This document shows positions 8,442 through 15,108 of a stretch of DNA of 18,253 nucleotides, piece by piece. Each line of letters opens with the position of its first letter. Position 1 is the stretch's first letter. A model generated the notes under the pieces. That model made no database searches. It saw only the letters and a program-made list of their open reading frames with translations, and was not told where the DNA came from. This DNA is from Thermoplasmata archaeon (GTDB taxonomy: Archaea > Thermoplasmatota > Thermoplasmata > Lutacidiplasmatales > UBA184), in the NCBI GenBank assembly GCA_030040625.1, contig JASHTI010000122.1:1-18253 (forward strand), in the 5' to 3' direction. Both the position numbers and the translations under genes were made by a program.

Positions 8442-8618
8442 ATGCTGGGCGCGCGCGTGGAACTGAAGTGCACCTCCTGCGGCCGGGCGCTGCGGGGGGC
8501 GGGGGCGACCCAGTTCCTCTGCCCGAGCTGCGGCGAGCAGCCGATCGGGCGCTGCGACCGCTGCCGGGACCAGAGCGTCCGGTACTACTGCCCGAAGTGC
8601 CAGTTCGAGGGCCCGTAG
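8442..8618 (+). CDS. Small zinc-ribbon protein next to aEF1B (HVO_2753/DUF1610-type)
   Basis: The product has about 58 residues and four CxxC knuckles: CTSC, CPSC, CDRC and CPKC, ending in CQFEGP. This is the typical archaeal two-zinc-finger protein that precedes the aEF1B gene in many Euryarchaeota. The family is linked to translation or RNA binding, but its precise task is not settled. I prefer ATG 8442, with GGGTG at 8431-8435 as ribosome site; GTG 8433 would add three residues. Ten bases separate it from the aEF1B start, so the two form an operon. Confidence 0.85.
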   Translation: MLGARVELKCTSCGRALRGAGATQFLCPSCGEQPIGRCDRCRDQSVRYYCPKCQFEGP

Positions 8619-8628
8619 GGCGCCGACG

Positions 8629-8895
8629 ATGGGGAAGGTCGCGGTCCTCTTCCGACTGATGCCGCACGGCGTCGAGACGGATCTTGGGGCGGTCCAGCGG
8701 TCGATCGCGTCGGCCGTTCCCGCCGGCGTGACGGTCCGCGGCTCCCAGATCAAGGACGTCGCCTTCGGTCTCAAGTCGCTGCTCGTGTCGGTCGTGATGG
8801 ACGACACCGGCGGCGTCCTCGAGTCGACCGAGCACGCCCTCGCGAAGATCCCCGAGGTCGAGTCGGTCGAGGTGATGGAGGAGGGCCTCCTGTAG
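8629..8895 (+). CDS. ef1b: Translation elongation factor aEF1B (EF-1 beta), GDP/GTP exchange factor
   Basis: The 88-residue product has the archaeal EF-1 beta length and pattern: an N-terminal strand GKVAVLFRLMP, a long middle helix, GLKSLLVSVVMDD and the C-terminal VESVEVMEEG. It recharges aEF1A by swapping GDP for GTP during elongation in the cytoplasm. The start ATG lies ten bases after the zinc-ribbon stop, a well-known archaeal gene pair. All parts of the compact alpha/beta sandwich are present and nothing looks truncated. Confidence 0.93.
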   Translation: MGKVAVLFRLMPHGVETDLGAVQRSIASAVPAGVTVRGSQIKDVAFGLKSLLVSVVMDDTGGVLESTEHALAKIPEVESVEVMEEGLL

Positions 8896-8911
8896 GGGCC
8901 GTCCCGCATCG

Positions 8912-9895
8912 GTGGACCTCTTCACCCACGTCCTGGTCGCCTACCTCGTCACCTTCGGGATCGTTGGGTTCAAGCCGGCGTACCTCGCCGCCGGGGCCCT
9001 CGGCGGGGGGATCCCGGACGCCGACGCGCTGTTCTTCCCCATCGCCAAGCGCTTCCCCGCCCTGCGCCACCACGGCATCACCCACTCGATCTTCGGCGTG
9101 AGCGTCGTCGCGGCCGCCGGGGCGCTGATCGCCCCGCTGCTCGCCCCCGGCAGCGTGTTCGTCTACTTCCTCGTCCTCGAGGTCGGCGGGCTCTGCCACA
9201 TCGCGCAGGACGGCTTCACCCACTTCTCCGTCCCGCCGCTCATGCCGTTCTCCGACCGGCGGCTCGAGCTGGACGCGGACCGGGCGATCAACTTCGTGAC
9301 GCTGATCGTCTCGGTCGCCTCGTTCTACCTGCTGCTCGGGGTCGAGCGGAACCACTGGCCGTTCGCCGACTACCTGCTGACCGTCTACGCCCTGATGGCG
9401 TTCTTCGCGGCGTACTTCGCGATCCGGCTCGCCGGTCGCTTCTACGTCGGCCGGCGGCGCCGGACGCTCGGCGGATTCGACGTCGTGGCGCCGACGACCA
9501 ACCCGTTCGCCTGGCTGCTGCTCTCCGAGCACGAGGTCGACGGGCGCCAGCGGACGACCTGGGCGCGGTACGTCTTCGGGCGCGGGATCGTCGCCGGGCC
9601 GTTCACGGCCGAGGGCCTCCTCGCCGCGCCGGCGAACCCGACGGCGCCGACCGGCGCCGCCGAGGCGCTGGCGCTCGCCTACCCGCTGGCGCGTGAGGCG
9701 AGCGGGGTCCTGGACGCGACGTACCACTTCGGGGAGGCGAGCCGGGACGCCGCCGGGGCCTGGACGGCGGTCTGGTACTCCCTCGAGTTCACGTTCTTCG
9801 GGCGGGCGGCGGGCGTGCGGGTCCGGTTCCCGGCCGACGGCGGACCGGCGACGGTGCAGCGGGCGTTCTACCGACCGGTCGCGGGGCTTCCGTAG
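8912..9895 (+). CDS. Membrane-bound metal-dependent hydrolase, DUF457/YdjM family
   Basis: The N-terminus MDLFTHVLVAY is typical of the family, which supports the GTG start at 8912, 16 bases after aEF1B. Likely metal ligands are visible: H6, D36 and D38 (PDAD), H53-H54 and H58 (HHGITHS), and H96, D100 and H104 (HIAQDGFTHF). Several membrane helices follow (about 60-110 and 125-180). The protein is 327 residues, longer than many homologues. From about 185 on there is a soluble C-terminal extension with no family I recognise. The substrate of YdjM-like proteins is unknown; bacterial members have been linked to envelope stress. It may be co-transcribed with aEF1B, but a functional link is not evident. 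Confidence 0.82.
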   Translation: MDLFTHVLVAYLVTFGIVGFKPAYLAAGALGGGIPDADALFFPIAKRFPALRHHGITHSIFGVSVVAAAGALIAPLLAPGSVFVYFLVLEVGGLCHIAQDGFTHFSVPPLMPFSDRRLELDADRAINFVTLIVSVASFYLLLGVERNHWPFADYLLTVYALMAFFAAYFAIRLAGRFYVGRRRRTLGGFDVVAPTTNPFAWLLLSEHEVDGRQRTTWARYVFGRGIVAGPFTAEGLLAAPANPTAPTGAAEALALAYPLAREASGVLDATYHFGEASRDAAGAWTAVWYSLEFTFFGRAAGVRVRFPADGGPATVQRAFYRPVAGLP

Positions 9896-9934
9896 CGGCG
9901 CCGGGGCGCGGGCGAGACCCGCTCGGCGGCGGGC

Positions 9935-10213
9935 CTACTTGTACGTCGAGTGGTGGACGGTCCCTTCGTCGTCCACGATCGTGATGCACTCGCCCTCGCA
10001 CTCGAAGAGGCACGCCTCGCACATGATGCAGTCCGGTCCGTGGATGACCGCGGACTTCTCCGCACGGAACTGGAACTTCGCCGCCACGGCGGCGTCGTCG
10101 ACGATGTTCGGCCAGTTCTCCCGCGGCTGCATCTCGAATACGGTCACCGGGCAGACGTCCCGGCAGTGCGTGCAGCCGGTGCACTTCTCGTGGGCGACCT
10201 CGACCGTCACCAT
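9935..10213 (-). CDS. 2[4Fe-4S] ferredoxin
   Basis: The 92-residue product has two iron-sulfur motifs. CTGCTHCRDVCP holds C11, C14, C17 and C21. CIMCEACLFECEGEC holds C62, C65, C68 and C72, plus an extra C76. It should carry electrons in the cytoplasm, for example to or from 2-oxoacid oxidoreductases. About 40 residues separate the motifs, more than in minimal clostridial ferredoxins. The second motif lacks the usual Pro after its fourth Cys and offers two candidates (C72 or C76) for the last ligand. The gene has its own TATA box and a short leader. Confidence 0.88.
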   Translation of the reverse strand: MVTVEVAHEKCTGCTHCRDVCPVTVFEMQPRENWPNIVDDAAVAAKFQFRAEKSAVIHGPDCIMCEACLFECEGECITIVDDEGTVHHSTYK

Positions 10214-10241
10214 GGTCTACGCCGGAGCTCCACTTTAGACG

Positions 10242-10251
10242 CATATATTAA
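10242..10251 (-). promoter_or_regulatory. TATA box of the ferredoxin gene
   Basis: Read on the minus strand this is TTAATATATG, centred about 33 bases before the ferredoxin ATG at 10213. The predicted transcription start near 10219-10222 leaves a leader of only about 6-9 bases. A GGAG further upstream (about 15 bases before the ATG) would then not be transcribed as a ribosome site, so initiation may be near-leaderless. Confidence 0.7.
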
Positions 10252-10269
10252 CTGCCTCCGGTCGGCGGC

Positions 10270-10285
10270 GCGGCGGCCCCGCCGC
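10270..10285 (-). terminator. GC hairpin after the aldo/keto reductase gene
   Basis: GCGGCGG and CCGCCGC form a near-perfect inverted repeat with a tiny loop, downstream of the minus-strand reductase stop at 10304 and upstream of the ferredoxin TATA box. No T-run follows, and such repeats arise easily at this GC content. A terminator role is therefore only a possibility. Confidence 0.25.
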
Positions 10286-10303
10286 CCCACCGGCCGGCGC
10301 GCC

Positions 10304-11149
10304 CTACGGGAGGCTCTCCGGGTCCATCTTCCCGACCCGTCCGCCGTTCCGCAGCGCATCGAGCGCCGCCATCTCGGGCGCCGCGAGCGCGAAGCCGTAG
10401 AGGTCGGCGTTCTCGCGGATCCGCTCCTCGCGGGTCGACTTGGGGAGCTCGACGAGGTCGCGCTGGAGCCCCCAGCGGAGGAGGACCTGCGCCGGGCTCT
10501 TGCCGTGGGCCCGCGCGATCCCGGCGACCGTCGGGTCGTCCAGGCGGTGGGCGCGGGTCAGCGGGGAGTACGCTTCGAGGACGAGGCGATGCTCCGCGGC
10601 GTAGGCCGCGAGCGCCGGGTCGTAGACCCACGGATGCATCTCGACCTGGTCGACGCTCGGAGCGACCTCCGCGCGAGCCCGGAGCTCCTCGAGGTGCCGG
10701 ACCGTGTAGTTGCTCACGCCGATCGTCCGGAGCAGGCCCTCGCGCTGCAGCTTCTCGAGCGCTTTCCACGAGCCGAGGCGCGCCTCCGGGCTCTCCGCGC
10801 GGGGCCAGTGGATCAGGTACAGGTCGATCGGACCCAGGCCGAGCCGTTCGTAGCTCGCCCGCGCGGCGGCCTGCGCCGGCTCGAACCCGTGCTCCGTGAA
10901 CCAGAGCTTCGTCGTCACGACGATCTCCTCGCGCGGGACGCCGCTCGCGCGGACCGCCTCGCCGACGTCCGCCTCGTTGCCGTACATCGCCGCCGTATCG
11001 ATGAGGCGGTAGCCGGCGGCCAGCGCCCAGCCGACGGCTTTCCGCGTGACCGAGCCGGCCGGCGTCTGGAACGTGCCGAATCCGAGCCGTGGGAGCTCCA
11101 GACCCTGGCGGGTCCGGACCCGGGACGCCAGGCTCAGCTCGGGGCTCAC
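10304..11149 (-). CDS. Aldo/keto reductase
   Basis: I choose GTG 11149, which has GGGAGGG about 8 bases upstream and overlaps the previous stop (GTGA). The upstream in-frame extension reads as Arg-rich non-family sequence. The 281-residue product carries the full AKR signature set: LPRLGFGTFQ, the tetrad D51, Y56, K81 and H114 (IDTAAMYGNEADVG, TTKLW, LIHWP), IGVSNY, and VELPKSTREERIREN for NADP(H) binding. It resembles the 2,5-diketo-gluconate-reductase-like group of monomeric carbonyl reductases. Substrate cannot be inferred. It is the last gene of a three-gene minus-strand unit. Confidence 0.9.
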   Translation of the reverse strand: MSPELSLASRVRTRQGLELPRLGFGTFQTPAGSVTRKAVGWALAAGYRLIDTAAMYGNEADVGEAVRASGVPREEIVVTTKLWFTEHGFEPAQAAARASYERLGLGPIDLYLIHWPRAESPEARLGSWKALEKLQREGLLRTIGVSNYTVRHLEELRARAEVAPSVDQVEMHPWVYDPALAAYAAEHRLVLEAYSPLTRAHRLDDPTVAGIARAHGKSPAQVLLRWGLQRDLVELPKSTREERIRENADLYGFALAAPEMAALDALRNGGRVGKMDPESLP

Positions 11150-11445
11150 GGGCGCCCTCCCTTCGCGGCGTCGCCGCCGCGGGCCGGTGGCCGGAACCGC
11201 GAGCCCGCCGGCATGCGTGCATCCTGCCGCCGGAGCTGCGACTCGTGCTCGGGGCAGAGCGCGAACGATCGCCACGGTGCGGTCGGCGAGCGGGGATCCG
11301 CGGCGGCCGCGAACAGATCGATCGGGTGCGGCCGGTCGTCGCACGGGCCGGCGCTGTCGATCTCCGGCTCGCCCAGCACCGGCCGGTACGCGAAGTCGTA
11401 GGCGCGGCCCATCTCACAGAGGGGCCGCTGGAAGATGTGGCTCAT
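11146..11445 (-). CDS. Small Cys-containing hypothetical protein
   Basis: I do not recognise a family. The 99-residue product has C10, C35, C64 and H67, in the contexts RPLCEMG, SAGPCDD and FALCPEHESQL, which could form one zinc site. The segment CDDRPHPIDLF looks conserved-protein-like, not random. The C-terminal third is Arg/Gly/Pro-rich and probably unstructured. The reading frame is supported by its position: ATG 25 bases after the GYD gene, and a stop overlapping the aldo/keto reductase start by four bases. Confidence 0.65.
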   Translation of the reverse strand: MSHIFQRPLCEMGRAYDFAYRPVLGEPEIDSAGPCDDRPHPIDLFAAAADPRSPTAPWRSFALCPEHESQLRRQDARMPAGSRFRPPARGGDAAKGGRP

Positions 11446-11470
11446 GGGTCCGGACCGCGCGCGGGCCGGC

Positions 11471-11761
11471 TTACAGCCGCTCGGCGATCTTCGCGAAGTC
11501 GGCGGTCGTCCATCCCTTCAGCGTCACCGTGCGCGCGAACCCCTGGGCGGCGAGGCTCAGCAGCATGGCGCTCGCTCCTTCGTCCCCGGGCAGTTCGACC
11601 ACGGCGACGGCGTCGTAGGTCCCCAGCGTGTGGAGGAAGGCGTGGACGCGGCCGCCCGCCGCCTCGACCGCGAGCCGGAACTGCTCCGCGCGTTGCGGGA
11701 TCTTCGCTACCGACCGGACCGCCGCCTCCGTCCACGAGATGAGCACCGCGTACTGCGCCAT
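11471..11761 (-). CDS. GYD-domain protein
   Basis: This 96-residue protein matches the GYD family (PF08734-type), a small ferredoxin-like alpha/beta fold of unknown function. HTLGTYDAVAVVELPGDE (44-61) holds the name-giving motif as G47-T48-Y49-D50, and the C-terminal part reads GFARTVTLKGWT. It is the first gene of the unit GYD, Cys protein, aldo/keto reductase. A weak TATA-like CTTAGTA on the minus strand about 35 bases upstream (11793-11799) could serve the unit. Confidence 0.8.
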   Translation of the reverse strand: MAQYAVLISWTEAAVRSVAKIPQRAEQFRLAVEAAGGRVHAFLHTLGTYDAVAVVELPGDEGASAMLLSLAAQGFARTVTLKGWTTADFAKIAERL

Positions 11762-11871
11762 CGGCCGCCTCGGGAGCCGAGAGTCGGAGGGCTACTAAGC
11801 CCTCGCCCGCGGGCGCTGGCGCTATCCCCCCGGCCCCCTCGTCGCCCTCGGTCCCCTCGGCGGGACGGGGC

Positions 11872-12702
11872 GTGGGGCGGCGCTTGGAGGAGTACGAGCA
11901 CGGGGGAGTCCGGCTGGCGTTCGAGCGGGCCGGCTCCGGCGGCGACCCGCTGGTCTTGGTGCACGGAGCCTGGGACGACCACCACGTCTGGGACCGCGTG
12001 GCAGGCGGGCTTTCCGAGGGGTTCCAGCTCCTCCGCTACGACCGACGTCACCACGGCGCGAGCTTCGGCCCGGAGGCGCGCTCGCCGGTCGGCGCGGACG
12101 CCTCGGATCTCGCCGAACTGCTGATCGCGACCGACCTCTACCCCGCGCATGTCGCCGGCCACGGCTACGGCGGTCTGGTCGCGTTCCGCCTCGCCGCCGA
12201 CCGCCCGGAGCTGGTCCGCAGCGTCGCGGTCCACGAGCCGCCCGCGCTGGGCCTCGAGGCTTCGACCGCCGGCGGGCCGGCGATCGGCGGGGAGCTCGAG
12301 GAGATCGCTCGCGCGGCGGCCCGCGGGCAGGGCGAGGCGGCGCTGGCCGCGTTCGTCCAGCGATTCGCAGCGCAGGGCGAGGTGGGCCCGCCCCCGCGGG
12401 GCCCCGCTCCCCCTCCGCTCGCCGATCGGGCGCGACGGTGGGCGAGCGAGATGGCCGACCCGATGGTCACCGGCGCGCCCGACGCGGTCCTGCCGGGACA
12501 TCCGGTACCGCTCCTCGCCACCGCCGGCGAGCGGAGCGCGCCCGCCGCCCGCCGGCTCTCCGAGGCGGTCGCGACCGCGGTTCCGAACGGCACGTTCCGG
12601 CCGCTGCGGGGCACGGGTCACTGGGCGCCGTGGAGCGATCCGGACCTCTACGCCGGCGTGCTCGGCGGCTTCCTGCTGGAGCGGGACGTGCCGAGCACCT
12701 GA
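11872..12702 (+). CDS. Alpha/beta-hydrolase-fold protein lacking the nucleophile serine
   Basis: The 276-residue product follows the fold throughout: PLVLVHGAWDDHHVW (oxyanion HG at 31-32), LLRYDRRHHGAS, the nucleophile elbow, a variable cap with a Pro-rich linker (about 167-181), VPLLATAGERSAP for the acid strand, and GTGHWAPWSDPDLY with the histidine at 250. The elbow reads G-H-G-Y-G-G, so the catalytic Ser (G-x-S-x-G) is G98; the codon is GGC, not a Ser codon. Hydrolysis by the classical route is thus not expected, although non-hydrolytic members of the fold exist. The start is a GTG, with the family's N-terminal strand right after it; no clear TATA box is seen. It converges with the thioredoxin gene. 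Confidence 0.85.
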   Translation: MGRRLEEYEHGGVRLAFERAGSGGDPLVLVHGAWDDHHVWDRVAGGLSEGFQLLRYDRRHHGASFGPEARSPVGADASDLAELLIATDLYPAHVAGHGYGGLVAFRLAADRPELVRSVAVHEPPALGLEASTAGGPAIGGELEEIARAAARGQGEAALAAFVQRFAAQGEVGPPPRGPAPPPLADRARRWASEMADPMVTGAPDAVLPGHPVPLLATAGERSAPAARRLSEAVATAVPNGTFRPLRGTGHWAPWSDPDLYAGVLGGFLLERDVPST

Positions 12703-12732
12703 GAGGGTCGAGCGCCGCCCCGTCCGAGGGGC

Positions 12733-13074
12733 TCAGGGGCTTCGCGCCGCGGCGTCGATCGCCTCGAGATCCCGTCGGGCCAATCCCCGCCCGGCGATCC
12801 CGTCGCGCCGGAAGATCTCCCGTCCGTCCCGGTAGACGATCACGGTGGGGACGATCTCGACGCGGAATCGGTCCCAGAGCGGCGACTCCTCGCTCGTGAG
12901 GTCGGCGACGACCCGGCGGTACGCCGTCCCGGGGTCCAGCGCCACGAACTCGGGCTCGAAGCGTCGGCAGAACGGGCACCAATCGGCGAGGAACGCGACG
13001 GCCACCGTACCGGGCAGGCTCAGTCGATCCCCATCGAACTCCGCGGCCCCGATGCGCGGCAGCGAACCGGCCAT
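12733..13074 (-). CDS. Thioredoxin-family protein (WCPFC)
   Basis: The 113-residue product has the thioredoxin fold pattern: AVAFLADWCPFCRRFEPEF with redox cysteines C33 and C36, then RVEIVPTVIVYRDG with the cis-proline P76, and a C-terminal helix. It should reduce or exchange disulfides in the cytoplasm. The CPFC active site differs from the classical CGPC and is nearer to glutaredoxin-like or other variants, so the redox potential may differ. No signal peptide is present. GGGGAG lies just upstream of the ATG. The gene is divergent from the small zinc-ribbon gene, with 167 bases between starts. Confidence 0.87.
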   Translation of the reverse strand: MAGSLPRIGAAEFDGDRLSLPGTVAVAFLADWCPFCRRFEPEFVALDPGTAYRRVVADLTSEESPLWDRFRVEIVPTVIVYRDGREIFRRDGIAGRGLARRDLEAIDAAARSP

Positions 13075-13189
13075 CTGCTCTCCCCGCCCGGGCCCGGCGG
13101 CGACCCGCCACCCGCGACGATGCCGGGCATCCCCCTCCCCCGCATGAGCCCGTCGCCGAGCGAGGCGGCGCGGTCGCCGGCGCCAAGCT

Positions 13190-13197
13190 CTTTGTAC
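13190..13197 (+). promoter_or_regulatory. Possible TATA box of the 49-residue zinc-ribbon gene
   Basis: CTTTGTAC is a weak TATA-like string in an otherwise GC-rich gap. Its predicted start site near 13219 would give a leader of about 20 bases, with GAGGGG at 13233-13238 just before GTG 13242. Confidence 0.4.
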
Positions 13198-13241
13198 GTC
13201 GGCCGACTCGCCGCCGACCGAACGCGGGGGCCGAGGGGAAC

Positions 13242-13391
13242 GTGATCCAGGACGGGTCGATCGTCTGCGACCAGTGCCACTCGAAGATCACCCGGGTCAC
13301 CGAGGTACCGGCCGAAGGCTGGCCGCAGATGCACAACCTCTGCTCGGCGTGCTTTGATGCGCTCTGGAAGACCGCGCTGCAGCGGGCGTAG
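13242..13391 (+). CDS. Very small zinc-ribbon protein (49 residues)
   Basis: A short frame starts with GTG (VIQDGSIVCDQCHSKIT) and ends at TAG 13391. It holds two CxxC knuckles, C9/C12 and C34/C37 (LCSACFDALW), with 21 residues between them, a classic single zinc-ribbon site. GAGGGG sits about 4 bases before the GTG and a weak TATA box about 50 bases before it. The sequence looks like genuine protein (W, F, H and paired Cys) and lies in a stretch with no better gene. Function is unknown; nucleic-acid or protein binding is the usual guess for such ribbons. Confidence 0.7.
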   Translation: MIQDGSIVCDQCHSKITRVTEVPAEGWPQMHNLCSACFDALWKTALQRA

Positions 13392-13399
13392 CCGGCGGC

Positions 13400-14053
13400 T
13401 CAGCGGCTTCCACGCGCGAGCGGCGGGTCCGGCCCCTCGTAGGGGGCGAGCGTCTCGATCGCCTCGTCCTCGAACCAGCTGAGGACGATGAAGTACCAGC
13501 TCAGGACGGCGAGCAGGAGGGTGTCGGGAGGGGCCCCCGGCGCCACCACGACCGCCCCGCCCTGGAGCGTGCGGCCCTCGGCGACCGGCTCGATGTGAAG
13601 CAGCTCCACCCCGCGGTCGGTCGTCACCCGCCAGGCGGGAACGAGGCGGCCGGCGCGACGCAGCCGGTACGCCGGGGACCCGCCGATCTGGATCTCGTGG
13701 TGCGTGAAGTGCGCACTGAGCCGGGCGATCGGCGCCGGGCCGTCGGCCGCCCGGACCAGGATCGTCGGCTGGAGGAAGCCGGCCCGCTTCAGCGACCACG
13801 CCGCATCGGCGGTCCGGGCGGACGCGAGCGAACCCCCCGGCCGCGCCCAGAGGAGCGTCGCGACCTCCTGGTCACCGGAGCGGAGGGCGAAGGCGGGCGG
13901 TTCGGCGGCGGTGCGGCTCCAAGCGAGCGCCTCCTGGCCCTGGGAGGCGAACGGAACGAGGGCCACGGGGCGCCAGCGGTGCCGCGCAGATAACAGGGCG
14001 GGCCGGACCGCCCGCGGACCGGTACGGCCGACCCCCGGCCGGCGCCTCAACAC
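13400..14053 (-). CDS. Hypothetical protein, possibly tubby/LURP-one-like beta barrel
   Basis: I do not firmly recognise the family. The 217-residue product alternates strands of the form AAWSLKRAGFLQPTILVR, ARLSAHFTHHEIQIG, PAYRLRRAGR and PAWRVTTDRGVELLHIE. A hydrophobic segment near the end (LLLAVLSWYFIVLSWF, about 179-194) is followed by an acidic tail. The W...GF...V order, with one C-terminal hydrophobic helix, resembles tubby-C/LURP-one-like proteins, but this is pattern inference only. The GTG start at 14053 has AGGGGG upstream; an internal start is possible because the first 30 residues are Arg-rich. It converges with the small zinc-ribbon gene (8 bases apart) and diverges from the methyltransferase gene. 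Confidence 0.65.
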   Translation of the reverse strand: MLRRRPGVGRTGPRAVRPALLSARHRWRPVALVPFASQGQEALAWSRTAAEPPAFALRSGDQEVATLLWARPGGSLASARTADAAWSLKRAGFLQPTILVRAADGPAPIARLSAHFTHHEIQIGGSPAYRLRRAGRLVPAWRVTTDRGVELLHIEPVAEGRTLQGGAVVVAPGAPPDTLLLAVLSWYFIVLSWFEDEAIETLAPYEGPDPPLARGSR

Positions 14054-14080
14054 CTAAACCCCCTGCCGCATGGGAGGTCG

Positions 14081-14782
14081 ATGACGCCCGCGGCTCGGTC
14101 CCCGGCACTTCGGGCCGAGTTCGACCGGGAGGCGCCGGGCTACGACCGAACGGCCCGCGCGTCGATGCCCGGCTACACCGAGCTGCATCGGACCCTCGTC
14201 CGCGGGATCCCGTTCCTGCCGACGCGCGCGTTCCGGGTCCTCGAGCTCGGGGTCGGCACGGGAGCGCTCACCGGGGCGGTCCTCCGGACGTTCCCCCATG
14301 CCGAGGTCGTGGGGCTGGACGTGTCGCCCCGGATGCTCGCCGCGGCCCAGCGCAAGCTGCGCCCGTACCGCGACCGGGTCAGTTTCGTGGCCGGCCGGCT
14401 CGAGGAGAGCTGGGAGGGGCGCTACGACGTCGTCCTCTCGGCGCTGGCGATCCACCACCTCGCGGACGCCGACAAGTGGCGGCTGTTCCGCCGCGTGTTC
14501 CGGTCCCTCCCGCCGGGCGGCTACTTCGGCGACGGGGACGACCACCTTCCGGAGGACCCGGTCTTCGACTCCCGCTACGCGCAGATTGCCGCCGCGGAGT
14601 TCGGGGGCGGCCGGGCCCGAGGACACTACCGGAGCCCGCAGGTCGTATGGCACGAGCACGAGCGTTTCGACCATCCGTGCACCCTCGACGCCGAGGTCGC
14701 GGCGCTCCGCCGCGCCGGCTTCGCCCATGTCGGGGTCCCGTGGCGGTACTTCGGGCAGGCCGTCGTCTGGGGCTACCGCTAG
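14081..14782 (+). CDS. Class I SAM-dependent methyltransferase
   Basis: The 233-residue product has the Rossmann methyltransferase motifs in order. FRVLELGVGTGALT (51-64) binds SAM, VVGLDVSPRML places acidic D80 for the ribose, and YDVVLSALAIHHL (115-127) is motif III/IV. LPPGGYFGDGDDH follows. The substrate cannot be told; the overall look is of the small-molecule (methyltransf_25/UbiE-like) group. GGAGG lies only three bases before the ATG, closer than usual. The gene heads a run with two small membrane-protein genes. Confidence 0.88.
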   Translation: MTPAARSPALRAEFDREAPGYDRTARASMPGYTELHRTLVRGIPFLPTRAFRVLELGVGTGALTGAVLRTFPHAEVVGLDVSPRMLAAAQRKLRPYRDRVSFVAGRLEESWEGRYDVVLSALAIHHLADADKWRLFRRVFRSLPPGGYFGDGDDHLPEDPVFDSRYAQIAAAEFGGGRARGHYRSPQVVWHEHERFDHPCTLDAEVAALRRAGFAHVGVPWRYFGQAVVWGYR

Positions 14783-14800
14783 GTCGCGGCGGGGGGCGGC

Positions 14801-15046
14801 ATGCTCCGCGAGACGGGGTTCTTCCTGGGGGGCGGGGCGGTCATCGCGCTCGGCGTCCTGCTGGCGGCCGGGCTCTGGGTCACCGGCGCCGGGCTCGCGT
14901 ACGTCCAGGCCTGGCTGGCGGCGGGGATCTCGGTCGGCTTCGGCGCGTTCTTCGTCCACGTGGGCCGTGAGGCGCGGAGGTTCCGCCGGGAGTGGCTGCG
15001 GGCCGCGGCGGAGGGGCGCGAGCTGCCCCCGGGAGGCCCCCCGTGA
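14801..15046 (+). CDS. Small membrane protein, two helices
   Basis: No family is recognised. The 81-residue product has two hydrophobic helices (about 5-27 and 32-52), then a basic amphipathic stretch (REARRFRREWLRAA) and a Pro/Gly end. The ATG follows the methyltransferase stop by 18 bases, which suggests co-transcription. The ribosome site is a weak G-rich run. Confidence 0.6.
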   Translation: MLRETGFFLGGGAVIALGVLLAAGLWVTGAGLAYVQAWLAAGISVGFGAFFVHVGREARRFRREWLRAAAEGRELPPGGPP

Positions 15047-15108
15047 GGGGACCTTTCCCCCGCCCCGAGGCCTGAAGAGCCGCCGACGTTTCTCGGGTCG
15101 GAAGGCCG

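Noticed and set aside
7548..8909. A minus-strand open frame of 453 codons opposite the surface protein, zinc ribbon and aEF1B genes
   Set aside because: The product is Arg/Gly/Asp-rich low complexity, while three recognisable plus-strand genes occupy the same bases.
11150..11344. N-terminal extension of the aldo/keto reductase by 65 residues
   Set aside because: The extra part is Arg/Pro/Ala-rich, overlaps the Cys-protein gene fully, and a good ribosome site with a GTGA overlap marks the start at 11149.
10248..11417. Alternative long frames opposite and beside the aldo/keto reductase
   Set aside because: All are Arg/Ala/Gly-rich shadows; only one frame carries the AKR tetrad and cofactor motifs.
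12467..13336. A longer minus-strand frame spanning the thioredoxin gene in another frame
   Set aside because: It is Arg-rich with no family signs and conflicts with both the hydrolase-fold and thioredoxin genes.
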